From: Planctomycetaceae bacterium
Lineage (GTDB): Bacteria > Planctomycetota > Phycisphaerae > SM23-33
Assembly (NCBI GenBank): GCA_021371965.1
Contig: JAJFVE010000122.1
Span: 1 to 64,000 of the forward strand
DNA: 64,000 bases
Reading direction: 5' to 3'
Shown: positions 8,501 to 16,385 of the stretch, piece after piece
Layout of the letters: every line of letters begins with the position of its first letter
Numbering within the stretch: the first letter of the stretch is position 1
The notes under the pieces: generated by a model
Database searches by the model: none
What the model was told of the DNA's origin: nothing
Seen by the model: the letters and a program-made list of their open reading frames with translations, nothing else
Translations under genes and position numbers: made by a program

Positions 8501-10149
8501 GCGTTGCCCGGATCGCTCCGCAAGGCCGATTCCAGCGATACGCGGGCCTCTTTGGGTTGGCGGGAGTCCATCTCGATCTTGGCCTTGGCGATCAGCCACT
8601 GGGCGTTGTTGGGCTCGGCCTTGAGCATCTCATCGACCAGCGCCTCGGCTTTGCCGCGCAACTGCTGCATCATGTACAGCCGGACCAGAGAGTTGACGGT
8701 TCGGGGGTCAGACGACCGCTTGACAGGATTCTTATCCTTGAACAGTTCGTTGGCCCGCTCCAGCAGGGTCACCGCGTCGGCCAGCCGCCCCTCGGCCAGG
8801 GCGATGCGCCCGGCCAATCGATCGCGATCGCTGGTCTCGGCGCCGCTTTCAAGTTCTTTGAGGCATTTCTTGGCTTCGGCCAGATGCGCGGCATTATTGC
8901 CGACGGTGAACTCGACATAATCCATCGAAACCGTGGCGAGCATTCCGATCAATGCCAGACGCGATTCCTGCAGCCGGCGGCGCTCCAGATCCGGAGCCGA
9001 CGGCTGAGTGGTCGGTGCGGCCGAAACGGGGGGTGCCTTGGCCAGGGCCTTGTCGATGACGGCGATTCCCTCCCGCAAGGTCGTGCAGGCTTCGTCTCGC
9101 TTCTGCTGGTTGACAAACAGATTCGCCAGTTCAGCGTAAAGCTGGGCGTCGTCCTTGTTGACCTTCAACCCTTCCTGCAGAATGGATACGGCCTTGGCCA
9201 AAGCCTCCGGCACGGACACCACATTTCTGGCCGAAGGCCGGGCTTCGGCAACCCAGAATTTCGCCAAGGCGATATAGGTCACGCCCTTCTTGGGATCTTC
9301 CTTGACAGCCGTCTCCAACTGCTTGAGGCATTCGTCGCTGCGATTGACGTTTCGCAGGAACTCCGCGTAGGAAATGCGCAGCAGCGAGCGGTCGCCGCTC
9401 TTGGTGGCAGCAATGCCTTCTTTGAAGACGGTTTCGGCGGCCTCGCCGTCGCCAGCCCATTGTTGAAACCGCGCCAGTTCCCGGTAATACGACTCGTCCT
9501 TGTGCAACGCCAGGGCCTTGCGATAGGAATTCAGGGCGTTCTTAATTTGCTCCTTGTCGCGTTTGTCGCCGGCCATCTGGCTGTAGGCGCGTCCCTGCAG
9601 GAACCAGATTTCGTGATCGTCCGGGGTCTCCTGCAGCAAGAGGCCGGCCTGGGTGAGAAACGCCTGCCAGTCGGGCGCCTTGTCGTTGCGGACGGCCTGA
9701 ATCGCCTGGCCCCAGTAAACCGTGCAAAGCATTTTGAGCGCTTCGACGTTGTGGGCATCAACGCGAACCAGCGCCAGCAACGTTTCATATCCTTCCCGGC
9801 CCGCTACCATGCGTTGCGTGGCCGTGATCGTCGAATCGGTGTCGATATTGGGGTTGGCATGGTAGAAGCAGGCCTTGACCCTCTTGAGCCCCACTTTGGC
9901 GCGCTGCGACGCCTGGGAGGGATCGCGATACCAGACGTACGCCTCGCGGTAGTCGTCCATCGCCTGGCCGTACTTGCCAGCCTCCAAGGCCCGGTCGCCC
10001 CGCTTCTCGGCCACGACCGGATCTTTCGGGAACAGGCGGTTCATGATCTTGGTTCGGAAGTTCCAGGCCAGCCCCGCCAGAACCAAAATCATGATTCCGC
10101 CAAGAATGAAAAGGACCGCCTTGTTGATTCTTGTCTTCTTTTTTGCCAT
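5590..10149 (-). CDS. Membrane-anchored giant TPR protein of the exosortase/EPS cluster
   Basis: 1519 aa. After a Lys/Arg-rich start, residues 10-29 form one hydrophobic membrane anchor. The rest is almost entirely tetratricopeptide-like helices: many units with the W-LG-Y-A-F-A-P pattern, for example NPDHLQSLNNLAYLY and APADPNIMDTYGWIL near the C-terminus. It corresponds in context to the PrsT-type TPR proteins of PEP-CTERM/exosortase exopolysaccharide loci, thought to scaffold assembly in the periplasm. It lies between the EpsI-like gene (15 nt upstream) and the Wzc-like gene. Unlike PrsT proteins I see no lipobox; it has a plain N-terminal anchor instead. Confidence 0.85.
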   Translation of the reverse strand: MAKKKTRINKAVLFILGGIMILVLAGLAWNFRTKIMNRLFPKDPVVAEKRGDRALEAGKYGQAMDDYREAYVWYRDPSQASQRAKVGLKRVKACFYHANPNIDTDSTITATQRMVAGREGYETLLALVRVDAHNVEALKMLCTVYWGQAIQAVRNDKAPDWQAFLTQAGLLLQETPDDHEIWFLQGRAYSQMAGDKRDKEQIKNALNSYRKALALHKDESYYRELARFQQWAGDGEAAETVFKEGIAATKSGDRSLLRISYAEFLRNVNRSDECLKQLETAVKEDPKKGVTYIALAKFWVAEARPSARNVVSVPEALAKAVSILQEGLKVNKDDAQLYAELANLFVNQQKRDEACTTLREGIAVIDKALAKAPPVSAAPTTQPSAPDLERRRLQESRLALIGMLATVSMDYVEFTVGNNAAHLAEAKKCLKELESGAETSDRDRLAGRIALAEGRLADAVTLLERANELFKDKNPVKRSSDPRTVNSLVRLYMMQQLRGKAEALVDEMLKAEPNNAQWLIAKAKIEMDSRQPKEARVSLESALRSDPGNAEARNLLQAILAGSEGRGLPSTFDPSDRAVAYVLERVRTLASDQKPLDAQALLEQLYQKAPANRMVLARLFEAYMFNGQADKARQLLQNAIAADPKDESLKTTLKLVDAPAADRFAAQMAMLDKETNEFQKNLAKADLCQSAGNKADWEKYLKAADAAKPNSPEVMGRRFQVAIGDSDWKTAEDIAAKAKASNADGLNGLRFLGDLARVRNQNDQAISCYSDALKLQPNNLALRDYLGQCYLRTNQIDKAQAEFERCVKDDPAFSSAIKSLAQIAQARGSIDEFVRLVTRLHELIPEDPYVRENYLVVLGQTVAVSELISRREQILRRAPGDMQNVLGLAALYERDKRFQRAEELYRQVFANANLDRRYRTAVLGEFLVRQKRYSDVDTLYSSLLGEQMPAADKVNAYLDYGRLLAQHSVDLAIAAYQKALDLDKSNPRPYREIAQLMAVQQKWRDAADYLERSLKVQDDPGTRSNLAQIYVQLHDVPAALAQAEKIIASNPDASGGYMLKGAILSTQSSFAEAEAMFTKVLALEPNNAQALLNRARVLLSVPDVGRAKLDLAEAQRMNKDPAVGLEVGRLYAAMGEQDASIGAFLAVLERQPRNRDAIAALAGLYASRKELEKAQRLIDQAIEYYPDEPAFHLERARLLNLRKQNDLAMDEVVKALKLAPDNVRAIEMYLTGLLDAKRYEQVIENAKRYADRSDLGPLVATVTARALVGLNQIAQADAQFQVALQKSTGVQTAAVVLEISRAYGKDSIAKIKAWKSLCPKSVEYRMRLGELMQGPGQDPQDALGVFQEALPLAQTKGQQAELWSRIGTLYQVSALKDPGKAGQAYEKAIEANPDHLQSLNNLAYLYSEQMQNYTKAQEYAARAFRLAPADPNIMDTYGWILCRLKNYVQAEPLLRRAAELGAGKAVFLYHLGSLYEQSGRAAQARMQYEEAQRVMGSGDDKTLQQEIGAALQRVGGGRK

Positions 10150-10164
10150 TAGTTCTTCCGCTTG

Positions 10165-11058
10165 CTATGGACGTTTGGACTCTTGTTGCGTATAGGCCTG
10201 GTCCAGCCGGACGATGTCGTCAGGCGTGGGCAGCAGTTTGAGCACTTCCGGCATGGCCGCGTTGAGAAAGACGGCCGCGGCAGCGTCGGCCTCGACAGTA
10301 CTGGACGTCGCCCCCAGCGGCGAAAACTGGATCTTCGCGAAATAGTTGTGGCGGACGGTCGGAAAGGACATCTTCGCGCGCACGATCAAGCGGTCGGTCT
10401 CGGGCTTGCCGTTGCAGGAGAAGAAGTAATAGTCCACGCCGGCGCCCCGCGGGCCGCTGTATTGAACGCGATTGACCTCGACGCCCTTGCGCCAGGGCTC
10501 CGCCAACTTGGGAAAATCGAAAGATGCTTTGCCCTGCTTGTCCACGCTGGCCCCGCCGGCCTGGAGACAGATCTCCGCCACGTGCGGCACCTGGTCCCGC
10601 GAACCGGTGTAATAGCAGACATCCAGCCGCCAGTAGCGGTAAGGATCGTGGTCCGCAGCCTGCTTGTTCTCGTAGATTCGCGAGACATACCATCCGCTGC
10701 AGCGATCCGGATAGCGCTTCTCGTCCAGCGCGTTGCCATATCCAAGGGCCTCGAGATCCTTCTCCGAAAAGATCAACTCGCCATCCGGATTCCCGTCTTT
10801 CTTGCCCAGCACCCCGTCTTGGCTCACCTTGACGAAAAGGCCGCCCAACTCGTCAGGCAGACTCGTCAGGCGATAGGAAGGATTCACTTCCACCCCCGCC
10901 GGCCAGACCACCGGCATCTTGACGATCCATCCCACAGCCGCCGTCGCGGCCCATGTCAGCACCAGCACCGCCAACGCCACCATGAAGTGGCCGTTTGCGA
11001 GGCACCACCGCCAACCTTTGGCGGGCACGGGGGGATTGTCGTGTCGGGGGGCGGTCAC
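10165..11058 (-). CDS. Exosortase-associated EpsI-like protein
   Basis: 297 aa, GTG start overlapping the exosortase stop in GTGA. Residues about 25-46 are a single membrane helix; the remainder is a soluble extracytoplasmic domain with a WYVSRIYENKQAADHDPYRYW segment and a second block ending in FPTVRHNYFAKI. EpsI-type proteins are encoded beside or fused to exosortases and are linked to exopolysaccharide production; their biochemical role is not settled. Assignment rests on gene position, size, topology and the family-like periplasmic domain, so the label is probable rather than certain. Confidence 0.72.
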   Translation of the reverse strand: MTAPRHDNPPVPAKGWRWCLANGHFMVALAVLVLTWAATAAVGWIVKMPVVWPAGVEVNPSYRLTSLPDELGGLFVKVSQDGVLGKKDGNPDGELIFSEKDLEALGYGNALDEKRYPDRCSGWYVSRIYENKQAADHDPYRYWRLDVCYYTGSRDQVPHVAEICLQAGGASVDKQGKASFDFPKLAEPWRKGVEVNRVQYSGPRGAGVDYYFFSCNGKPETDRLIVRAKMSFPTVRHNYFAKIQFSPLGATSSTVEADAAAAVFLNAAMPEVLKLLPTPDDIVRLDQAYTQQESKRP

Positions 11059-12047
11059 GGGGTTCCTTCCTGGGGCTCGTCCTGAGCCTCTTCAGTCTCC
11101 TCGGGTTCCTCGACAAACAAGTGCCGCAGCAACCAGCCCAGCCCCCAGAGCATGAGCATCGCCGGTATCAGCATCAGCATGCCCGTGAAGTCGTGCATGA
11201 AGCCCTTGCCCATCTCGGGCTTGTCGATGACGTGCATCAGGCACGTGATCACCACGCGGATAATGTTGCTGGCGATGGCGATCGGCACCGCCGCCAGCAC
11301 CAGCACGACCCGCTGCCACAGCGGGCGGTCGGTCAGGTACGCCATCGCCACGCCCAAGGCCACGAACGCCATCAAGAGGCGCATCCCGCTGCAGGCCTCA
11401 GCCACCGTCAGCGGATACGAGGCGCCGGTCAGGCTGGTGACGGTCAGATTGCTCTGGTTGGCGACGATGTCCACGCCCACCCATTGCAGTACAGTCGCCG
11501 ACGCCGCGGCGGCGATATTCTGCAGATGAAGCGCCACGTTGCCGTAATAGGCGTTTGGAATCGGCATCGCAAAGAACAGGAACAGGATCGGCAGCCAGGT
11601 CAGGCGAAGCATGGTCGTCCCGGCCACATACCAGACCAGGGCGCAGCCCATCAACAGCATGCCCGTGCGGACGGTCCATGGGTTGGCGTAATTGTACCCG
11701 GCCAGGGCGATCAGGGACGCGGCCAAGAGGGCGGGCAGGCCCCACAGGCAGACCTTGCGGGGGGCGGCGAGAATTTCCCGCCAGCGGCTATAGAGCAGGA
11801 AAATACTGAACAGGGGGATGATGAATCCATGCGACCAGTTGGCATCGGTGAGCCAACTGTAGAACAGTTCGGGGAATTGCTTGATATTGATAGCGGCCAG
11901 GATGGCGGTGAGCAGAAGGAACTTGACCCAGGCTCCGGCAGGCAATGCACGGCCGGCGGAGGAAGCCTCCACGGAAGCATCCTCCACCAGATCGGCCAGG
12001 CTTGCGCCAGCCGCGCCCTCGGGAGTCGGGTCCGATATCTGAGTCAT
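11055..12047 (-). CDS. Exosortase (transmembrane sorting protease/transpeptidase)
   Basis: 330 aa with about eight membrane helices. The catalytic features of exosortases are present: Cys219 in AEACSGMRLL, Arg264 in SNIIRVV, and His285 in the MHDFTG segment. Exosortases cleave C-terminal PEP-CTERM sorting tails in the inner membrane and are thought to transfer the protein to a surface acceptor. A candidate substrate with an intact PEP-CTERM tail is encoded at 58527-63965. The gene overlaps the EpsI-like gene by 4 nt and starts 12 nt after the exporter gene, so it lies inside an exopolysaccharide operon. The C-terminus is an unusual Glu-rich cytoplasmic tail (EEPEETEEAQDEPQEG). Confidence 0.93.
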   Translation of the reverse strand: MTQISDPTPEGAAGASLADLVEDASVEASSAGRALPAGAWVKFLLLTAILAAINIKQFPELFYSWLTDANWSHGFIIPLFSIFLLYSRWREILAAPRKVCLWGLPALLAASLIALAGYNYANPWTVRTGMLLMGCALVWYVAGTTMLRLTWLPILFLFFAMPIPNAYYGNVALHLQNIAAAASATVLQWVGVDIVANQSNLTVTSLTGASYPLTVAEACSGMRLLMAFVALGVAMAYLTDRPLWQRVVLVLAAVPIAIASNIIRVVITCLMHVIDKPEMGKGFMHDFTGMLMLIPAMLMLWGLGWLLRHLFVEEPEETEEAQDEPQEGTP

Positions 12048-12059
12048 ACCACAACGGCC

Positions 12060-14033
12060 TCACCAGCGTGTGAATCGCGTGCTATCCAAACCTGTTGTCG
12101 GAATGGGGTTGAAGAAGTTTCGGCTGTATTCGAGCGTGGATTGGATTTGGATCTGCGGCACCATGCCGCGAACCATAGCGTAAAACGGAACAGCCACATG
12201 AGTTCCAACCGCCAGAATGTCGTTGGGCTTGAGGTAAATGTCCGGTTCCTCGCTTCGGAAGATCTTCTCCAGGTTCACCGGGATAGCCTGTTCCTGATTA
12301 TTGGCAACCCGCCTGAACAAGATCGCATTTTCCGGCCAACTCGTCTCGCCAAGGTTGCCTGCCGCGGCAACCGCTTGCTTGATTGTCGTTCCTCGTCCAG
12401 TCAGTGCGTAAACGCCTGGGCGGGAGATTTCACCCATGACGTAGAACTCACCGGTCTCCGGGCTGGGGACGAAGATAACGTCATTGTCCCGGATAATGAT
12501 GTTCATACTGGTGTTGATGCTTTGAAGTTCGTCCAATTTGATGGCAATAATTTCAGTCTGATCGGCTCCGATGGCGGCGTCCCACCCAAACGGATCGCGC
12601 ACAGCCCCGGGGCCGGTGACCGGGGCGGTCACTGGCTGCGCCGCAGGCGCCGATGCGACCGGCGTGACTTGTGCCGCCAGCGATTGGGCAGTCTTGGCGC
12701 CAAGCGCCTTGCTCAACAGCGCCTGCATTTCCGGATTGTTGCGTGCCTGTCCGGGGATGGGCATCGGCTTGGCCGGCGGGTCAAAGCTCGCCACTCGCTT
12801 CGGCAGCGGCCCCGCGGGCGCGGCCAACTTGGCGGCTTTGATCGGCTTGGGCGGAGCCTTGATCGCGATGGGAAGGTCCGCAGCCTTCGGCTGCGGGATA
12901 TTCTTGGTCGTGGCCGCAGCAGCGGAATCCTGTGCCGGATACAGAGGCACCTCGACCCAATGGCCGTCACGGAAGGCATACTTGCGACCCACAGACGGTG
13001 CGGCCGTTCCTGAAGCGCCAGCCGAAGTCACGGACAGGTGCAGCGGCTCTTCTCGAGGGCCGAGGTTCTCCTTCTCCGCCCCCGGCTGCGTCGCCGGCGC
13101 AAGACCAGGCAGCGCTTCCTGAAGCTTGTCAAAGGCTTGGCTCTGGCTGGCCGGCCGCGTGGTTTCACGCTGCAACGCCCGCTCCAAGGCACTCAAAGGC
13201 ACCGTGGCCGGTTTGGTCTCGACAGGACCCGGAGCAATGCTCGGGGCCTTCACTGGCGGAAGGACAACCGGTGGTGGCACCAGAGGCGTCACCACGGGCG
13301 GCTGGGCTATCACCGGCGGCTGCGGAATCACCGTCGTCGGCGGCAGGCCGACCGCCGGCCTGGAGGCCGGCCCCGTCGCCGGAGGCCTCGACGTCACCGG
13401 GGCGGGCTTCTGGCGAATCACGTAGAGATAATCCACGCCCGGAATTGTCGGGATGCCACCGCTAATGGCCAGGGCTTCGATCAACCGCGTGTCGAGGCGC
13501 GTCAGAAGGAATTGACCCTGGTTGGTCGATCCGACCCGGGTGAAGCGGCTCTGACGCCGCGAGGCGATCTGGATCGACACCTTGGGACTCAGGATGATGT
13601 CGGGGCTGTACGCGTCCTTGATCGCGTCGCGAAGCTGGTCGCTGGTCAGGCCATCGGCCTTGATGCGCCTGTCGATCAGCGGCAGGTCGATAAATCCGTT
13701 GGGAGTGACCTCGCGCTGGAACGTGCTCTCCTGCCCTTGCTGGAACAGGTCCATCACGCCGATGTTGAGCACGTCGGTGGGACCGATGATGTATTCCCGC
13801 TCATTGAAGTAAGAATCATCTCGCACCGGCGGGCGCGAGTTGGGCAGCAGCCCCCCCACCGGATCCATCAGGCCGGTCGTGTCCGTGATCGCCGAGGTCA
13901 CCTTGTGCTTGGGCTTGGCGATGAGCTTGCTGGGATCGAAAAATCGCGACCAGTCCACTTTGGTGTATTCGCCGAGAGCAGTGCAGCCGGCGAGCATGCC
14001 GCCCGCCAGCAGCACCGTCAGCAGACGGCGCAT
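12060..14033 (-). CDS. Outer-membrane polysaccharide export lipoprotein (Wza-like), Pro-rich insert
   Basis: 657 aa from the ATG at 14033, which places a lipobox (LAGC, Cys17) directly after a short signal peptide; an in-frame ATG at 14069 would add 12 residues. The Poly_export domain follows (YIIGPTDVLNIGVMD, then TPNGFIDLPLID), then a first SLBB-like unit. About 200 residues of Pro/Ala/Thr-rich sequence (many PPV and TRPAS motifs) come next, then a second SLBB-like unit (GEFYVMGEISRPGVYAL). Wza-type proteins form the outer-membrane exit channel. It is the first gene of the operon that continues into the exosortase. The Pro-rich middle is unusual for Wza and may span peptidoglycan or be disordered. 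Confidence 0.88.
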   Translation of the reverse strand: MRRLLTVLLAGGMLAGCTALGEYTKVDWSRFFDPSKLIAKPKHKVTSAITDTTGLMDPVGGLLPNSRPPVRDDSYFNEREYIIGPTDVLNIGVMDLFQQGQESTFQREVTPNGFIDLPLIDRRIKADGLTSDQLRDAIKDAYSPDIILSPKVSIQIASRRQSRFTRVGSTNQGQFLLTRLDTRLIEALAISGGIPTIPGVDYLYVIRQKPAPVTSRPPATGPASRPAVGLPPTTVIPQPPVIAQPPVVTPLVPPPVVLPPVKAPSIAPGPVETKPATVPLSALERALQRETTRPASQSQAFDKLQEALPGLAPATQPGAEKENLGPREEPLHLSVTSAGASGTAAPSVGRKYAFRDGHWVEVPLYPAQDSAAAATTKNIPQPKAADLPIAIKAPPKPIKAAKLAAPAGPLPKRVASFDPPAKPMPIPGQARNNPEMQALLSKALGAKTAQSLAAQVTPVASAPAAQPVTAPVTGPGAVRDPFGWDAAIGADQTEIIAIKLDELQSINTSMNIIIRDNDVIFVPSPETGEFYVMGEISRPGVYALTGRGTTIKQAVAAAGNLGETSWPENAILFRRVANNQEQAIPVNLEKIFRSEEPDIYLKPNDILAVGTHVAVPFYAMVRGMVPQIQIQSTLEYSRNFFNPIPTTGLDSTRFTRW

Positions 14034-14198
14034 CGCGTTGTTGGCTCCATCCACCATAGGTCTTTCCATGCGCGTTGCGAAAGCCTCTTCCCGCCTCGGT
14101 CACGGCGCAGAGAAGGCACGGTCCTCGATCTTCAATGCAACACCATGATCCATCGGCAATTTCCGAAGCCTTCCTTGACAAATACCCGGTCAAAGCTA

Positions 14199-14297
14199 AC
14201 TGCTGTCAGCTATCAGCTATCCGCTATCCGCAAAAAACCACAGATGCTGAGACCAAGGGCGGCGACCATGAACTGATAGCTGAGATCTGAGAACTGA
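14199..14297. repeat. Tandem-word inverted repeat (CAGCTATC family)
   Basis: Intergenic. The left arm is built of repeated words (TCAGCTATCAGCTATCCGC) and the right arm of complementary-type words (ACTGATAGCTGAGATCTGAG). Another member of this word family lies at 44339-44407. Confidence 0.7.
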
Positions 14298-14308
14298 GGG
14301 CTTTGAGC

Positions 14309-14944
14309 TTATTTGAGCAGGTCCGACAGGATCGCCACCACTTCCCCCGCCCGCGGCGCCACCAGCGTCACCGGGACCACCAGCATGACCGTGGCTGCCA
14401 GCAGCAGCGCCGCCATCGCCGGGCTGTGACGCGCGGGCGAGTGCGACATGGCCAACGACAGGGCCTCTTCAAAATCCCGCACCTGCGCCTCCGAGACGCC
14501 GGTCATGTGGATTGTGATGTTGCGCAGCAGCGGGAAGGCTCCCAGGCGAACGGCCCCGCCGCCGCCGAGGCGGAAGCTTTCACCCTCGCCGTCGAACGCC
14601 CATTCCAGCCGGTCCAGCACGTTGCGGATCATCCCCCGCGCGCAGGGCAGCGAGAGGTTGTAGACTACCCATCGCGGCCCGCGCGGAACCAGCAGCAGCC
14701 CGCCGGCCGCCAGCAGCCCCGCCGCGCCCAGCACCGCCCAGAACGACTGGCCCAGCAGCATCGAAGCGGGAATCAGCAGCAGCGGGCTCAGCGCCCCGGC
14801 CAACAGCGCGTAGTCGCGCCGGGCTGTCAGGAGTTGGGGATGTTGGCGGGTGTTGAGCAGTCCCAGGATCAGAAAATACAGCCCCACCGGCACCATGATC
14901 GAGGTGACGCGCATCGAGAAGACCAGATGTCCCAATGCCAGCAT
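14309..14944 (-). CDS. Membrane protein of unknown function
   Basis: 211 aa, not recognised. Four hydrophobic stretches are visible, near residues 10-30, 45-65, 66-88 and 180-200. Between the third and fourth is a soluble segment of about 90 residues containing LEWAFDGEGESFRLGGGGAVRLG, a composition common in planctomycete membrane proteins. It lies 12 nt downstream of the Asp-Arg-Arg repeat gene and about 240 nt upstream of the exporter gene on the same strand. It could belong to either unit; no enzyme motif was seen. Confidence 0.6.
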   Translation of the reverse strand: MLALGHLVFSMRVTSIMVPVGLYFLILGLLNTRQHPQLLTARRDYALLAGALSPLLLIPASMLLGQSFWAVLGAAGLLAAGGLLLVPRGPRWVVYNLSLPCARGMIRNVLDRLEWAFDGEGESFRLGGGGAVRLGAFPLLRNITIHMTGVSEAQVRDFEEALSLAMSHSPARHSPAMAALLLAATVMLVVPVTLVAPRAGEVVAILSDLLK

Positions 14945-14956
14945 GTCCCGGATCCT

Positions 14957-15409
14957 CTAGACGTCGCTGATATCGCTGGGCCCAGCCACCTTACGGTACC
15001 CTAGCGCCTTGATCAGGTCCAGCACTTCCGTCCACGTTGGGAAGGGCTTCTTATTGACCTGCTTATATTCAGTTATAGCCTGGATGAACTCGAACTGCTC
15101 GGGTGACATCTCGCCTTCCTCCGCGCTGCGGCGGCTTTCGGTGCGCCGGCGCCCCGGTCCGCGGCGGCGGTCGAGCTCGCTGCGGCGGTCACTTTCGGCG
15201 GTGCGGCGCTGGCCGCTGCGGCGGTCCACGCCGCTGTACTCCACCTGCGCGACGCGCCGGTCGCGCACAAGCCGGCGGTCGACGACGCTGCGGCGATCGT
15301 CGCCGCGGCGGTCGCTGCTTTTACGCTGTTCGCTGCCCTGCGGGGGCTGCGTCTCATCTGACGAATGCTGATGCTCGGGATCCATAGTGTTTCTCGACCC
15401 TGCCCCCAT
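14957..15409 (-). CDS. Asp-Arg-Arg repeat protein with small C-terminal domain
   Basis: 150 aa. About 11 DRR, RDRR or ERR-like units fill residues 28-95, giving a highly charged, probably disordered region. The C-terminal 45 residues form a compact domain (FIQAITEYKQVNK, PFPTWTEVLDLIKALGYRKV) that I believe recurs in planctomycete and deltaproteobacterial proteins of unknown role. An AAGGAAG ribosome site 5-6 nt before the ATG at 15409 supports this start over the in-frame ATG at 15385. It lies 72 nt downstream of the acidic-tail gene; binding of RNA or an acidic partner is conceivable but unproven. Confidence 0.7.
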   Translation of the reverse strand: MGAGSRNTMDPEHQHSSDETQPPQGSEQRKSSDRRGDDRRSVVDRRLVRDRRVAQVEYSGVDRRSGQRRTAESDRRSELDRRRGPGRRRTESRRSAEEGEMSPEQFEFIQAITEYKQVNKKPFPTWTEVLDLIKALGYRKVAGPSDISDV

Positions 15410-15481
15410 GAAAACTTCCTTGAGAATTCTATCGGCCGATTCCCCCGTCGCCCTGAATAACGCGGTCTTCTGCGACCGATG

Positions 15482-15985
15482 TTATTCATCATCGTCGTCT
15501 GCGCCCAGGCCCCCGCCCAAGCCGTCATCCTCTTCGTCGAGGCCAAGGCCGTCGCCATCCTCCTCTTCATCGCCCTCCTCGTCGTCGTCATCTTCGTCTT
15601 GGTCCTCTTCGTCCCCATCCCCCAGCACGGTGGGCGTGGCGTCTTCTTCGTCGTCCTCGTCCTCGTCGTCGAAGAGGTCGTCTTCGCCTTTGCGGAACTC
15701 TTCGTCATCCTGGCGGTCGGCGATGATCTCGCTGGCCTCGTCCAGCAGCACCTCCGGCACCAGCACCGGAACCCCCTGCGTCATCCCGCCCTTGCGGGCC
15801 ATGCGATGCTGCTGATCCTCGGTCTCGACAAGTTCGTCGTCGCTGCCGATGATCGCCGGGATGTCGTGGTCGTCCAACAGCGCCCGGTAGTCTTCCGCTT
15901 CCTCGACCGAGCGGGCGAATACCGCCGGAACAAAATCCGACAGCCCGCCTTCAAACGATCCTGACGGTTCCTTGCCTTTGCCCAC
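15482..15985 (-). CDS. DUF2007-like protein with long acidic tail
   Basis: 167 aa. The N-terminal 90 residues resemble the small DUF2007 'putative signal transducing' fold: a strand with FVPAVFARSVEEAEDYRALLDDHDIPA and a return strand with VPVLVPEVLLDEASEIIAD. The last 70 residues are almost all Asp/Glu/Gly. GTG at 15985, preceded by GAGGTG, was preferred to a TTG four codons upstream. It is followed by the Arg-rich repeat protein, an acidic/basic pair in what looks like one transcript. Function unknown. Confidence 0.7.
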   Translation of the reverse strand: MGKGKEPSGSFEGGLSDFVPAVFARSVEEAEDYRALLDDHDIPAIIGSDDELVETEDQQHRMARKGGMTQGVPVLVPEVLLDEASEIIADRQDDEEFRKGEDDLFDDEDEDDEEDATPTVLGDGDEEDQDEDDDDEEGDEEEDGDGLGLDEEDDGLGGGLGADDDDE

Positions 15986-16160
15986 GCCGCACCTCAATTG
16001 AATTCATGTCTGCCCGTGTCGACACGGTCAAAATATCATTCGGCCAACCGCCTGCCGGAATCCAGCGAAAAATAGCGCGCCCGGCAGAGACCTCACCAGA
16101 AATAGTACGTCGAAAATTATCTTCCCGGCCGCGATGAATGTTGTCGATGAAAAAACAATG

Positions 16161-16281
16161 CCTCCGTACGGGGGAATAGTCGCGGCGGAGGCACCAGGTA
16201 TTTATCAACGCCGTCTTGCAGGCGTGGATGAATACTTGGCGCGGATACCGTACCAGCACGACTTTCCCCCCATGACTGAGG
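16161..16281. repeat. Long imperfect palindrome containing conserved element, copy A
   Basis: The intergenic stretch 15986-16385 (400 nt) holds no gene. Within it a 121-nt imperfect inverted repeat can be drawn: CCTC/GAGG at the ends, GGGGGAATAGTCG against CGACTTTCCCCCC, and ACCAGGTATT..ATC..ACGCC against GGCGT..GAT..AATACTTGG around a short loop. The left arm (16164-16195) matches 45016-45048 almost exactly, including the 19-base AGTCGCGGCGGAGGCACCA. It could be a structured RNA, a regulator site or a MITE-like element. Confidence 0.6.
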
Positions 16282-16385
16282 CATTTCATGGGCTACTGAA
16301 AAATCAGGTTGCCATCGCCGCGGACGGCGGTAGACTGTCTGGTTCACCCGGAGGCCGGCCAATTGCCCGCGCCTCCAGAACGGAT

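Noticed and set aside
5740..10152. Two plus-strand open frames of 651 and 637 codons
   Set aside because: Antisense to the TPR gene; no recognisable domains.
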